Positions 23,127 through 35,311 of a stretch of DNA of 64,000 bases are shown piece by piece. Position 1 is the first letter of the stretch; each line of letters opens with the position of its first letter. Origin of the DNA: Leptobrachium leishanense (lineage: Eukaryota > Chordata > Amphibia > Anura > Megophryidae). The DNA lies in contig CM019067.1 of NCBI GenBank assembly GCA_009667805.1, positions 71,256,997 through 71,320,996 on the forward strand. Direction: 5' to 3'. The position numbers and the translations under genes were made by a program. The notes under the pieces are model-generated. The model was given only the letters and a program-made list of their open reading frames with translations. It was not told the DNA's origin and made no database searches.

Positions 23127-24191
23127 GATGTCAGACTGTGACCTTTCCAGTGATGCCTCTCTTTTTTGTAGCCCCTCTGGATGAGGAGTCCAAGGATCCC
23201 ATACTCCTCTTCAGGCATTTATCTGGTTGTATCGGGTGGTGCCTGAAAATGACATCATTGCTCGGTGAAGCAATCAGGGCCGGGAGCTGAAGATTTTGTT
23301 GGCTTTTTTTAGAATTTAGTGAAATGAAAGCATATTTTAGGTTTTTTAATAGTGTAGATACGGGTATATCTAACCAGATACAGTGTGAGGAAATTTCCAT
23401 TCAGATTTCAATCATTTACAGTGTGCAAAATAATTTTTTCACATTTTATCATCCAAACCATTGTGGTTATATATTCTATAGGGCATTCGTGTTAAAAAAA
23501 AATTGAAATGGGAACCTGTTACTGTATTTTTCTGAGAAAATATACAATTTTAACCAAAAAAATGAAATTTTTCCCTAGTGTTTTGGAGGATGGAGTTTAA
23601 TGAATAATATGACTTTGTATAAAACACTGACCTTGCTCCCAGCGTGGGAAATGAGAAGGTGAGTAATGGCAGTGGTATTGCTCATTTTATACATGACAAA
23701 TGGACAATGCCATCACTTTGGAACTAAAAAGAAGTAGATAAAGTTTTTTGGTATTCCTTTGTTTTACATTTTACATGGTCATGTTTGGTATTAATGCAAA
23801 GGCCAGACGCTGACGTGTCCAATGACATCTCCCTTAACCTTGTGAGGTGTAAAGATTAGTGACGCAGGGTTCCAAAGCCCCCCCCCCCCATGCACTTTGC
23901 TGCAGTGCGGCGGTTTAGGTTTTTAGTGTAACAATTCGTAATAACGGATCGTGCCATCACCTCCACACTTGAGATGGTGAGTTAGTGCAGCATCATTGTT
24001 CACTTTATAATTGAAAAGTGGAAAGTATTGCTGTATTAGAAGAAAAAAAAAAAAAGAAATATTTATTATTTTATTTTTATTGTCACATAAAACCTGGTCA
24101 TGTTTGGCCTTTTCAGTGATCTCTCACATTACCCTGTAGCTGCTATGGTGTTGGAGATAATGGGATCCAAATGCCCATCAATGCAGACTAT
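23127..24191. other. Diverged repeat sequence, no gene
   Basis: Around 23330-23580 the sequence resembles 57460-57660 and, more loosely, 55560-55720 ('tcagatttcaatca', 'gtggttatatattcta', then a long A run and 'gaaatggg'). This points to an old copy of the TTAA-element family. No transposase. Confidence 0.45.
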
Positions 24192-25051
24192 CAGTGTAAT
24201 TCAAAGAGATCCGAATTGCTTGAGAAAGGTAACCGAACGCTGAAAATCAGTGTTCAACCTTTCCTGGTCATTCGGCTATCCAGAGAGCAGGCAATTCGCC
24301 AAATCCTGGCGAATTGCCTGCACATACGGTGCCTGTTCGAGGGCAGTGAAATCCCCATGAAAAAACACTGCTTCGACTATTCAGAGAACATAAACCAGCA
24401 GTGAAAGGTTCCCCTAATGCCCTGCCATAAGGTGGTTTCATGCGGCAGATTTATTCAGACGAATCCCATAGGCTTCAATATTAAAAATATTCCCGTTTTA
24501 ATTCAATATCTTCAATAAACCGTTCATTATAAAATTCTGCAGTAAAGAGTCTCTTTATTTATAGATTTTTTAGGATATTTTAAGGATTTTTCATTTTTTT
24601 TACTTATTGTTTCTGTAACAGTCCTTTTTATTATCATTCATTGGACCTCATATGTAAATTTCAGACATTTTCACTCAGTAATTTCTTTGCAAACAGTGTT
24701 TCACTTTTCAAACATTCAAGCAAACGGTTTTGCTAATTTATTCACTTCACTCTTCTGCGGTGTCGGCTTTTTCCGGCGGCTTCGCTGTGTGTGATCGGCT
24801 CCTGCTTGGGTTTTTCCGTGATTTTCAGTGGGTTAATCCAGATGTTTTTGTGGGTTTTCGGCGTGCATTCGCTGGGTTTTGCGGTGAGTTTTCGTTGGGT
24901 TTGTGGCGACCTTTCCCTGCAATTCGGGGACCCTTTGGTGCTTCCAGAATATACCGCAGGGTCACCGAAATGGGATCGGCAAAACCGAATTGAAGAGAAC
25001 GAAAAGTCACCGAACGTACGGTGACTTTTCGAATCTCTTTGAATTACCCTG
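24192..25051. mobile_element. TA-target-type element with subterminal hairpins, copy 3
   Basis: Ends CAGTGTAATTCAAAGAGATC and GAATCTCTTTGAATTACCCTG. The right hairpin is well kept (aaaagtcaccgaacgta / cggtgactttt, about 25000-25028). The left hairpin has lost several bases on one arm. Shared block at about 24474-24590. Confidence 0.85.
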
Positions 25052-26179
25052 ATTGTTATTTTTTCTCTGGGCTATTCTGGAGCATGGGCCTGGAGCTGCT
25101 GCTCCATCAGCCCCTATGTTAATCCGGCCCTGGACGCAATGAGCTATGTGACCTGGGAGAGGTTCCATGGAATGGCCTGACTTCAAGGAAGTCAGACCAT
25201 CACGGGACTCCCACTAGAGCACCTGGGGTCTCCCCCTTGGCTGCAGAAACCACGTGACGTGTGGGGGTCATCCTCCACATATTGCGGGGGAAACCCCATG
25301 ACATCCCCCACACATCTTCTGCAGCCAGGGGGTGGTTAAGCATACACATTACTGTAACTTTGTTGCATGTGCTTCTTCGTTGTTGAGGTGGGCAAGTGTT
25401 CTCTTGTCAAGGGATGACTGATGATTAGGGCAATAGGGTACTGCCTGATGGCCCTTGCATAGGATGGGGCCCATGTGCTTCCCCCTAAGGCTTGATCAGG
25501 CCTGCCCTTTATATACCATTTTTTTCTGCAACAATAAACGTATATGTCCAGGACTTTTTTTCAGTGGGTACTCAGGGGTACTCAGTATCGGCACCTCACC
25601 ACTCAGTACCGGCACCTCAACACCAGCCAGAACTAACAGGAGAGAGCATGATGCTCCTCCCTCCTCCTGAAATGGCAGGCAGAGTATCGGAAGCACTCAG
25701 CAGCTCATGTTGCTCCTGAACGCTTCCAATTGCCAGTAGTGTATGCAGGGACTGATAACCCCCATCCCCTAGTAAGTGACAAGGGAGGGCTGCTCCCCCC
25801 TCTCTACAGCCGCTGAAACTTTGAACAGCATGGGGAGGGGGGGTGCAGCAAGTTTACACACATCTGCCAGAGCTGCGGATTGTCAGGCAAGCGGTGTGAT
25901 CAGAGGAGCTGGCACTGTAAGGCGGTGGTGAGTTTTATTGCTGTGGAGCTCATACACACTGCGCATTACTGTGAGTTTCATTGCTGTGGAGTGCATACAC
26001 ACTGTGCATTACTGTGAGTGTCATTGCTGTAGAGCTCATACACACTGCGCATTACTGGGAGTTTTATTGCTGTGGAGATCATACATACTTATTGCTGTGG
26101 TGCTCACAAATGCTAGGGGATTATCCACTCAGATTTTTCTTGAAAAAGAGGCACTTAGTGGATAACCCCCTTAGGGATA
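25052..26179. repeat. No gene; ~44-bp tandem repeat at 25925-26100
   Basis: Most of this stretch is unremarkable. From about 25925 to 26100 a unit of roughly 44 bp containing 'attgctgtggag' and 'cacactgcgcattactg' recurs four to five times. The same unit appears in both orientations at 43650-43990. Confidence 0.6.
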
Positions 26180-26930
26180 CAACAATAGTTGTAGTTAATT
26201 TAAAGGAACATAGTATGAAAAAATATGGTTCCCTTTTATAGGGCTCTATGACATTCCTTTTTTGCACACACGTTAAACGTTACAGTGCGTAAATTAACGC
26301 TGGTATTAAAATCCGAGCACATTTTTTCATCCGTCCAAAAATATTGTGCAAAAACGTGCGCGCATTAACTTAAATGCAGAAATCAGTGGGCAGACTGTTT
26401 TTTCATGCGATTCAGCCAATCAGAATTAAGAACCACGATGGTCTCCCATTAAGTTTTTGCTCCTGTCAAAATCTATCTGAGTATATATGCTGCAGCAATA
26501 ATAAAAACACCCACAACCTCTCAATTTTATTATTTGGGTATGTGTAGAAAGTGTAACTATACTGTGCTGTATATTTTTTTTCATGCTGTTGTATTTGGTT
26601 TCGGCCAGGGCGTTCAGATTTGCAGTTACCACCAGCTTTTAAAAGACGTTAAAATTTTGCGCACAAATGATGTTCGTTAAAATTTCCGCATCGATTGTAA
26701 TACCATCCGCGTACCAGCGCACGAGCGCATTTGCGCTCACAATGTTAAGTATGGGATGCGCGCACGAACTTTCACTCGCCAAGGGTTCGCTCAGGGTCAC
26801 TCGCATTAGACGTTAACATGCATTTTAACGTTAACGTACGAAGGGTTTTTCCGCTCGTGCAAAATTGTGCGCGAAGAGTGCAATACTGCCCATAGTGCCT
26901 TCCTTTAAGTGAACTACAACTATTGTTTAT
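26180..26930. mobile_element. Kolobok/T2-like element inside an older palindrome
   Basis: The inner element runs from TTAA at 26200 (TTAAAGGAACATAGTATGA) to TTAA at 26908 (CATAGTGCCTTCCTTTAA). TTAA targets and AAAGG-type ends fit the Kolobok/T2 group. The flanks themselves pair: acaacaatagttgtagtt (about 26180-26196) with aactacaactattgttt (about 26912-26928). The inner element therefore landed in the centre of a pre-existing inverted repeat. Non-coding; interior has many 'cgcattaa' and 'gttaacg' words. Confidence 0.7.
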
Positions 26931-27068
26931 GAGGACATGAAAATAGTCATAATAATCAGTTTTTCCCCGGGCATGAGAGTACCCCACCTATTTTTCCAGA
27001 AAAAAAGCACTGTATATATCATCCTCTGTTCTGTGCTGCGGAATATGTTGGCACAATACAAATTAACA

Positions 27069-27122
27069 GTAATATATATATATATATATACATACATACA
27101 TACATACATACATACATACATA
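27069..27122. repeat. (TA)n-(CATA)n microsatellite
   Basis: An (AT)n run followed by about ten CATA units, directly abutting the left end of the MITE at 27123. Confidence 0.95.
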
Positions 27123-27301
27123 CAGGGTTATTCAGAGAGAGGTGAAAAGCAGGAGAATGACTGGAGAAGGGAAAATTCAAGGTCAAAATAGCCGATTTGG
27201 AAAGTGAGATGAATGGGAGAATTTTTCTGGTTTGGATATTTTGACCTAGACTCCATTCTCCAGTCATTCTCCTGCTTTTAACCGCTCTCTGAATAACCCT
27301 G
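27123..27301. mobile_element. Palindromic TA-targeting MITE
   Basis: Ends CAGGGTTATTCAGAGAGAGG and CCGCTCTCTGAATAACCCTG, with long inverted arms (agcaggagaatgactggag / ctccagtcattctcctgct). Same family as 49616-49806 and related to 28193-28364 and the inner MITE at 1171. The preceding bases are TA. Confidence 0.88.
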
Positions 27302-27756
27302 ATAATGTCAAGATAATGCAATGCAGGGTAGCATAACGTTGATTTTTGCAGGGATAACAATGCAGTAATAATGAAGTAGTGTTCAATAAGATCAATTAAA
27401 ACACATTGCTCTTTTTGTGCTGCATGACTTCAGTTATTTGCAATTTGTTAGTAAATACCTTTTAATACCATCATTATATTGTAGATCCATAACTGTATTA
27501 TTCTAGGCTCTTGTACCAACAAGGGACCTTAGTTCTACCATATAGATTTTGTGTCGGTTTCCAGCTCCTCTTAGTAGCAAAGACTATTTATTACAATATG
27601 TCAATGTTGGCAAGTGGAATTAAGCCACAAATTGACAGGACAGCCATTTGGTTTAAAAGTATCACATTCTAGGTCACAAAGGATACAGTGCACGGGCGAG
27701 TCTATAAACATATCCCCCATATCACTGCCATTGAAGAAAGAAAAAAAAAACCATAC

Positions 27757-27987
27757 CTCATGGGCTGAAACTTTCACTTCTTTTTGTAGGTTTTCTGCGA
27801 GTTTTTCTAGAGCTTTCATAGCATCAATGCACGTCCGATATTTCTTTTTGAATAACTCTAGGGATGATTCAGATGTTCTGGCCTGACCGCAGCTCTCTAC
27901 GATCTTTTGTTCAAGAGTTTTTATCTGCTCCATTAAGTCAGCAATCTTATTCTTTTGTTTTTCAATGAATCCTTTCTTGGTCTCCAC
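27757..27987 (-). CDS. Host exon, coiled-coil protein (77 codons)
   Basis: On the minus strand the acceptor is ...TTTTTTAG before GTGGAGACC at 27987. The donor is CATGAG|GTATGG with GT at 27756-27755. The exon is 231 bp, phase 0 at both ends, open throughout. The peptide (VETKKGFIEKQKNKIADLME ... ENLQKEVKVSAHE) is rich in Lys, Glu, Gln and Leu with heptad-like spacing, so a long coiled coil is likely. Cys occurs at only two places. It carries no transposon motif, unlike almost everything around it. The exon at 59758-60000 is also phase 0 and similar in composition, so I infer they belong to one gene. I do not recognise the protein and give no symbol. Confidence 0.8.
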
Positions 27988-28192
27988 CTAAAAAATAAAT
28001 ACGCATAAAAATGTGAGTTTTGTTTCTGCTTGTAGCCTGTTTTGTTAGAAAGAAGAGAAGCAAGAATTAAAACAAAGACCAGTATTAGACACCTGCCTGC
28101 CACCAATTCCATTCTCTAAAGAAAGCATACCTGACATGGTGTAATAGTACTGCAATTAATGTATTTATAAACCACAAAGCTCACCAACACAA

Positions 28193-28364
28193 CAGCTCTA
28201 TTCACTAAAGGTGAAACTCCGGAGAATTGGCAGAAGTGAAAATCTGAGGTAAAAATAGCCAAACCAAAATGTTCCCATTTATCTCACTTTCCAAATCGGC
28301 TATTTGGTCTAGATTTTTCTCTTCTGCCAATTCTCCTGATTTCACCCTTTAGTGAATAGCCCTG
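28193..28364. mobile_element. Palindromic MITE, diverged relative
   Basis: Ends CAGCTCTATTCACTAAAGG and CCTTTAGTGAATAGCCCTG, with arms gagaattggcagaag / cttctgccaattctc. The centre ('tctcactttccaaatcggct') is shared with the MITEs at 27123 and 49616, so these are subfamilies of one group. It lies 206 bp upstream of the host exon, in the intron. Confidence 0.88.
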
Positions 28365-28619
28365 CAAGATTTCTCCTTAACCAAGTGCTTAAATATTAAC
28401 CTTGTCATCACCATATTTATTCAGTTTCTGTGCTGGTAAATAAATTTTGCTAATGTGTATACCTACCAATTTTCTTCCAAGCTATTTCCCTCCCTACTAC
28501 TATTATGTTTTATCACAAACCATATATTCGTATCTGTCTCCCTGAATCATGTGCTTCACTGGCTATGAGGATTTTATGGCACCCTAAACCTTCTGATCCT
28601 ATATGACCATTTTTCTCTT

Positions 28620-29965
28620 ACAGCAATTTCATTCGGTTTTCCTCCCAGCCCCACTGCAAACCATAAGCTGTCAGCTCTTCCTAATTTCTTCTGGACTTTG
28701 TTCCCACCCACCCCATGGTTCTCATTTACTTTATACCTCCCTATCCATCACATGACCACTACTTGTTTAAACTACTTCACTCCAACTTATACTTGACCCC
28801 CTGCAGTCAGGCTTCCGTCTCCTACACTCAACGGAAACTGCTCTCAAAGTCACCAATGACCTTCTAACTGCAAAAAAAAAAAGGCTATTATTCTATTCTC
28901 ATCCTGCTTGACCTCTCTGCTGCTTTTGACACTGTCGATCACCCCTCCTTCTACAGACTCCCAGCTCACTCAGTCTCTGAGACTGTGCTCTCATGGATTG
29001 ATTTATCTGTCACAGGTCTTTCTCTGTGTCATTTGCCTTTCTCTTCATTGCCTTTATCAGTTGGTGTAACTCAAGGCTCTGTTCTTGGTCCCCTGCGCTT
29101 CTCTATCTACACCTGCTCCCTGGGCAAAATCATTAACAGCTTTGGCTTTAATTACCACTTCTATGCTGATGATACTCAGATCTACCTCTCTACTCCTGAT
29201 CTCTCTCCTCCTGTCCAAAGTCAGCGACTGTTTATCTGGCATTTCCTCCAGGATGGCCTCTCACCACCTAAAGATTAACATGTCTAAGACTGAACTCCTA
29301 CTAATTCCTTCCTCTAATGCCTCCCCACCTCCTGACTTCTCTATTATGGTTGATGGTATCACGATCTCCCCATCAAGCCAGGTTCCCTGTCTCGGAGTTA
29401 CACTTGACTCTGTTCTTTCCCTTATCCCCCACGTCCAGTCTATTCCCTCTTCCTGTCGCTACCAATTATGTAATATTTCCAGAATTCAGCCATTTCTTAC
29501 CGCTGACACCACAAAGCAACTCATCCATGTAATCTCCTGACTTGACTATTGTAATAATCTTCTAGCTGGCCAACCTCTCTCCCACCCCGCCCTCCTACAA
29601 TCCATTCTGAATGCCTCTGCCAGGCTCATCCACCTCACCCACCGCTCTGTCTCTGCTTCTCCCCTCTACGAGTCCCTTCACTGGCTCCCCGTCCACTGCA
29701 GAATTAAATTCAAAATCCTTTTCCTGACCTACAAAGCTCTCACTAACTCAGCTCCCCACTACCTGTCCTCACTAATCACCAAATAAACCCCAGCCTGCTC
29801 CCTAAGGTCAAACAGTGACCTGTGCCTAGTTTCTCCCTGTATCTCTATATGTGAAGTCTCTCCTAACCTCGGCCCTATCCTCACTTCTCAATCTGCTACT
29901 AGGAATCCTGATAACCTTATCCACATTCCATCCCTTTCCACCACTGCTCCCCGATACACCGTCTA
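28620..29965 (+). mobile_element. L2-type LINE fragment, reverse transcriptase C-terminal half
   Basis: Frames on the plus strand give L2-like RT motifs: an [16 protein letters not shown] stretch near 28810-28870, a degenerate [10 protein letters not shown] block near 28920, [27 protein letters not shown] (active-site ADD) and [19 protein letters not shown] degenerate SPLYESLHWLPVHCRIKFK tail follows near 29660-29710. Several stops and frame changes; inactive. No poly-A or 3' repeat was identified. Confidence 0.85.
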
Positions 29966-30189
29966 ACTGCCCTTTCATATCACTTGAGGCGCAGGCCTAT
30001 TCTCCAACAATGGCACAATAAATACACAAGATATCTTCGGCAGTGCTTCCGGGCGGCTTAACAGGGCTGGAGGAAGTCTCGCACTTCAGCAGTTTTCCTG
30101 CACTACAAATTCATGATCCATTCTTACAGTCGCACATTATCGCTCGCTAAGCAGACTTATTTCTCATCGCTTATCTCTACCTGCTCTCA

Positions 30190-31260
30190 TGATTCCAGAC
30201 GTCTGTTTTAGAATTTCAATCTGTTAATGCCCGTGTCCACTCAGCCTTCCAAAGACATCATTGTCGTCAGCTTTGCTGACTACTTCACCGATAAGATTAC
30301 TAAACTTAGACAAGAAATCTCTTCATTGCCCTCCTCCATTAATCATTCAATCACACTCTCCCCTTCACTCCCTGCCCCCTCTTCTACTAGGTCTTCCTTT
30401 TCTCTGGTCTCTGAGGAGGATGTCTCAGCAATACTTATGTCCACCTGCCCAACCACCTGTTTGCGTGACCCCCCCCCCCAATCACCTCGCGTCTTATTAG
30501 GTCTGTCCTACCGGTTGTTGTCCCTGCGTTGAGTCATATTTTCAACCTCTCCTCTGGAGTCTTCCCCTCTGCATTCAAATGTGCTCTGATCACTCTTATC
30601 CTGAAGAAGCCATCTCTTGATCCCACCTCTCTCTCAAACTACTGTCCCATCTCTTTGCTCCCCTTTGCCTCGAAAATCTTAGAACGCCATATAACACACA
30701 TATATATATATAAATATATATAAAGCTATAACCAGCTCTCCTGTTTTCTCACTGCTAACTCTTTACTTGACCTGCACCAGTCTGGCTTTTGCTCTCAGCA
30801 CTCCACTGAAACTGCTCTGACCAAGGTGACTAATGATTTAGTTGCTGCTAAAACCAAAGCTCACTTCTCCCTGCTTATTCTTCTTGACCTTTCCACTACA
30901 TTTGACACTGTTGACTACTCTCTCCTGCTCCTCACGTTGCGCCAACTTGACCTCGGTGACATTGCACTCTCCTGGTTCTCTTCCTATCGCTCTCTATTTC
31001 CCTTCTGTATCTCCTTCACGTTTGTATCGTCACCCCTAGTCCCTCTCTCAATTGGAGTACCTCAAGGCTCTGTTCTGGGTCCCCTACCCTTCTCGATCTA
31101 CTCCACCTCATCTCTTCCCATGGTTTCCAATATCATCTCTATACTGACAACACTCAAATCTACCTTGGTGTTGGACTGTGTTACAGCCTGCCTGTCAGCT
31201 GTGTCTGAATGGATGACTTTGCGTTTCCTAAAGCTCAAACATGTATTTTTTGACATGTAG
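30190..31260 (+). mobile_element. Second L2-type LINE fragment, RT N-terminal half
   Basis: Same clade as the preceding fragment but covering earlier RT blocks: FADYFTDKITKLRQEI, VLSHIFNLSSGVFPSAFK, LLPFASKILERHI, then ETALTKVTNDLVAAK, LDLSTTFDTVDYSLLL (first catalytic Asp region) and [18 protein letters not shown]. The ADD block that should follow is degraded (a frame change after 31130). A (TA)-rich insertion lies at about 30700-30722. The two fragments overlap in RT content, so they are separate insertions, not one broken copy. Confidence 0.85.
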
Positions 31261-31857
31261 GAGTAATAAATATTTTTTTCACCAAATGAAAGCCCTCTGT
31301 CATTTAACCAAGTGATATTTCTAAAAATACACTGCCAGGAACAAATGATTTTGTTGGGAAATAATCTTAATTATACAGTAAGAAATATTTGGGAATATTC
31401 CCAATGTATTTGTTACTGTAATAACCTATTTGGCAGGCAGATGTTGCCATCTGCTGACCAAAATGAGTTAATACACCTGCAGCAGCAGTTTGTGGCTCTG
31501 TGTTTTATCAGCTGGGAAGATTAGATCTGTTCAGGGGCTTATCAAGCCACACGTTTCGGGAGGGACACTCTACCAGTAGCTATGAGCTGATGTTCACAGT
31601 AACAGGCAGAGACCTGCAAAACCCGGGCTTTGCTCATCAAACTCACTCCAGAACAATGCAGGTTAGGGTCTGTCCTTCTGCTGTTCAGGTCAAACCCAAC
31701 AGACCCCACACAGCAATGATCTGTGTCCAGCTCACGCTCTGGCTTTCACTGAAAATTCAGCACAAAACACCTGTATACAAACACTGATACAGACACTTAT
31801 AGCCATACACACAGCTGAATACATCACCCAGACACATACACAAAAGACACACACATA
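31261..31857. other. No gene seen
   Basis: Unique-looking sequence leading to the TA target of the Tc1 element. Nothing coding recognised. Confidence 0.4.
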
Positions 31858-32183
31858 CAGTGGCAAGAAAAGTATGTGAACCCTTTGGGATTACGTGGAG
31901 TTTTGCATGAATTGGTCATAATATGTGCTCTGATCTTCATCTAAGTCACAACAATTTGAAAAACACAGTCTGCTTAAAATAATACAACACAATATAGTAT
32001 GTGAACCTTTGGACTTAATAACTGGTTGACCCTCCTTTGGCAGCAATAACCTCAACCAAACGTTTCCTGTAGTTGCAGATCAGACCTGCACAACGATCTG
32101 GAGTAATTTTGGACCACTCCTCTTCACAAAACGGTTTCAGTGTAGCAATATTCTTGGGATGTCTGGTGTGAATCGCTCTCTTA

Positions 32184-32475
32184 GGCCCCGTTCACACTGT
32201 GCGATTTGAAAATCGCGCGACTTTCATATTCGCGACATGGTGCGATGACGTCGCGCGACATCATTGTTTTGTGCCATTTTTGCAAAGCACCACCAATACA
32301 AATCGCAAAATCGCAGATAGCAAAATCGCAAAAAAAGGGTCATGTACCTGCGACATGCTTCTGCGACGCATGATATGCGACGTTTCGCGGCAAGATGTGA
32401 ACAGCTCCATTGAAATGCATTGGAGAAGCTACACAGCGCGACGTCGCGGCAAAATCCGCACAGTGTGAACAGGGC
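32184..32475. mobile_element. Harbinger-like MITE (292 bp)
   Basis: Ends GGCCCCGTTCACACTGTGCG and CGCACAGTGTGAACAGGGC are inverted, flanked by TTA at 32181-32183 and 32476-32478. The TWA-type 3-bp duplication and GGGCC-like tip fit PIF/Harbinger. The interior is rich in 'tcgca' and 'tgcga' words. Inserted in the Tc1 transposase gene, as shown by comparison with the uninterrupted copy near 42430. Confidence 0.85.
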
Positions 32476-32725
32476 TTAAAGGTCATGCCACAGCATTTCA
32501 ATCCAGAAGGCGTATTTTGTTTTGTTGAAGCCATTCATTTGTTGAATTACATGTATGCCTTGGGTCATTGTCCTGTTGCATCACCCATCCTCTGCGGAGC
32601 TTCAGTTGGTGGACAGATGGTCTTACGTTTTCCTGCAAAATGTCTTGATAAACTCTGGAATTCATTTTTCCATCAATGACAACAATCTGTCCAGGCCCTG
32701 AGACAGCAAAGCAGCCCCAAACCAT

Positions 32726-33453
32726 TGACATCTACTGAGGAAGCGGCTTCATACCGCGAAACGCGTTTGGATGTACCAAGATTATTTTAATTATTTTATA
32801 CCAATAAATCCCATTATACCTTGCTTGCTGTCCCTATTCTTCCTGTTTCCTGGCTGCTGTACCCCACATGATTGTGATCTACACCGCTGCTGAGGATCAG
32901 GGGAACGGATACTGAAACAACATCAAGGCTCTTGGAGTACCCAAAGATTGGAGGACCACCACAGACGTTGGAGCACCACCAAGGGAAGTCTGGCGTTCCT
33001 TCCATAATTCTGCCAGTCGCTATAAACATCTGGTGTCTGATACTAAGACACCACACCATGTGAGTGCAATCCTCTTATCTTTATTTTAATAATATACTGC
33101 CTTGACATACTGCACCATTATTTTTGTTTTCTGTTCTGTTTGAGGTTTATACTCATCCAACAGAGGGGAGAACTGTCATTTAAGTGAGGACATCCCTGTC
33201 ATTGTGAAGGAAGCGCCTGTCCCGCCACATTTTTTCTCTATTTATGCTTCTAACTGGGTTCTAGGGATAAGCCCGAGTGAATGGACAAGCTGCTGATTTA
33301 CTGTGAGAAACATTGACAATTTACGGTTTTATTGCTGTTTTTTTTTTTTTTTTCTGCTCTTAAAGGTCTTGAGGGGTTAATTAACCCTCAACACATGAAC
33401 AATTGTGAAAGGAACCACTAGGTGGCGCCCAGAACACAGATTCTTCTGTTTTA
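32726..33453 (+). mobile_element. Penelope-like/TPRT insert with 14-bp duplication
   Basis: Exactly bounded by a 14-bp duplication CAGCCCCAAACCAT (32712-32725 and 33454-33467). The uninterrupted Tc1 copy at about 42680 has this site once. A long variable-type duplication indicates target-primed insertion rather than cut-and-paste. It begins with a hammerhead-like fold and contains a poly-T run near 33338-33353. No ORF of a reverse transcriptase is present, so it is either a truncated Penelope-like element or a non-autonomous relative. Confidence 0.8.
32728..32774 (+). ncRNA. Hammerhead-ribozyme-like motif
   Basis: Stem I: ACATCTA (32728-32734) pairs with TGGATGT (32768-32774), seven pairs with one G-U. 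Core: CTGAGGA (32735-32741). Stem II: GCGG (32743-32746) with CCGC (32754-32757), loop of seven. Then GAAA (32758-32761), a minimal stem III (C-G around two bases, 32762-32765) and TT, so self-cleavage would be expected after 32767. One extra A (32742) between the core and stem II departs from consensus. Hammerheads with a very short stem III are known in Penelope-like retroelements, where they may act as dimers. Fold read by eye; activity is inference. Confidence 0.6.
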
Positions 33454-33794
33454 CAGCCCCAAACCATGATGCTCCCTCCGCCATGTTTTACAGTGGGGAT
33501 GAGGTTTTGATGTTGGTGTGTTGTGCCTTTTTTTCTCCACACATAGTCTGTGTTTTTTCCAAACAACTCAATTTTGGTTTCATCTGTCCACAGAATAGTT
33601 TGCCAGTAGTGCTGTGGAACATCCAGGTGCTCTTTTGCAAACTTCAAACGTGCTGCAATATTCTTTTTGGACAGCAATGGCTTCCTCCGTGGTGTCCTCC
33701 AATGTACTCCATTCTTGTTTAAGGTTTTCCTTTTTGTAGATGTGTCAACAAAAATGTTAGCATGTGCCAGAGACTTCTGTAAGTCTTTAGCTGA

Positions 33795-34001
<207 letters not shown>

Positions 34002-34035
34002 TGATCGTAGGGCTTCTGAGAGCTCTTTTCTGTGA

Positions 34036-34131
<96 letters not shown>

Positions 34132-34419
34132 TAATATCACACTGATTGGACTCAAGGTTGGCTCACTCCTGGCTCCAATTAGCTCTTGGAGAAGTCATTA
34201 GGCTAGGGGTTCACATACTTTTTCCACCCTGCCCTGTGAATGTTTACATGTTATTTTCAATAAACACATGAAAACATATAATGTTTGTGTTGTATTATTT
34301 AAGCAGACTATGTTTTTCAAATTGTTGTGATTTAGATGAAGATCAGAGCACATTTTATGACCAATTCATGCAAAACTCCACGTAATCCCAAAGGGTTCAA
34401 ATACTTTTTCTTGCCCCTG

Positions 34420-34753
34420 TATATATATTTTATACACTTAAACACACACCAGCTTAGATATACAGTATACACATATAAAAGGTGTACATATTTTGAGTGT
34501 AAACAGGAAATAGCCCTGTCAAGACAGCTCCAGAGCTTAGCTACTTAGAAGTTAACCCCATTACACCTGAGCAGTCTCACGTCTCATGTGCCAAGCTAAT
34601 AATAATGACTATTTTTGCTCATGACATTTAAACCATATTTGAAGCCATGGTATATTGTGGGACCCTGACAAATTGTATATCATTTTTAAAGTTGATTCAA
34701 CAGATTCAAAATATATCATGTCACATCAGAATGCCATGTCCAAATATTTCAAA
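34420..34753. other. No gene seen
   Basis: Between the Tc1 end and the next hAT MITE. The block 34560-34740 resembles 57310-57430 ('atgacatttaaaccatatttgaa', 'gggaccctgacaaatt'), part of an old dispersed repeat. Confidence 0.45.
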
Positions 34754-34761
34754 GAAATTAC

Positions 34762-35303
34762 TAGGGATGTGCGTTTCGGGTTTCGGAATTTTCACGAAAT
34801 TTCCCGATTCGTGTTTTCGGATGCGGCCTAATTTCCGAAAATTTTTAGATCCGAATATGCCAGATCCGAAACGTTTTCCGAGCCGAACGAAATTTTTTCG
34901 GATTTTTCGAATCGACTTGAAATGTGTCAAACGAGGAGAACAGACGTTCCGAAAAAACGAAAATTTTCCGAAAAACGAAAATTTTCCGAAAAAACGAAAA
35001 GTCGATACAAAAAACGAGCAAAGTGACACGAAAAATACGAAAAATGGTCGATATTCCGAAAAATGTGCAATTCCGAAAAACGAAAATTTCCGAAATCATG
35101 AAAAGTCGATACAAAAACCGAGCACAGTGACACGAAAATACGAAAAATGGTCGATATTCTGAAAAAAAAATGTACCTGAAAAACGGGCCGAACCGAATCG
35201 AATCGAAACCGAAATCGGTCGAAACGAGCCGAATCGAAAATTTAAAAAATCCGAAAAATCGAACCGAATCGAACCAAAAAAAAAAAATCGGTGCACAAGC
35301 CTA
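34762..35303. mobile_element. hAT-type MITE, TAGGGATGTGC family, second copy
   Basis: Starts TAGGGATGTGCG, ends GTGCACAAGCCTA, with a perfect 8-bp duplication GAAATTAC at 34754-34761 and 35304-35311. 542 bp, against 422 bp for 7978-8399. The difference is an internal duplication of a 'gtcgatacaaaa..cgagca.agtgacacg' segment (about 35000-35040 and 35105-35145). Confidence 0.93.
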
Positions 35304-35311
35304 GAAATTAC

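Noticed and set aside
28620..31260. One full-length L2 element
   Set aside because: The two pieces repeat the same RT blocks, so they are separate insertions.
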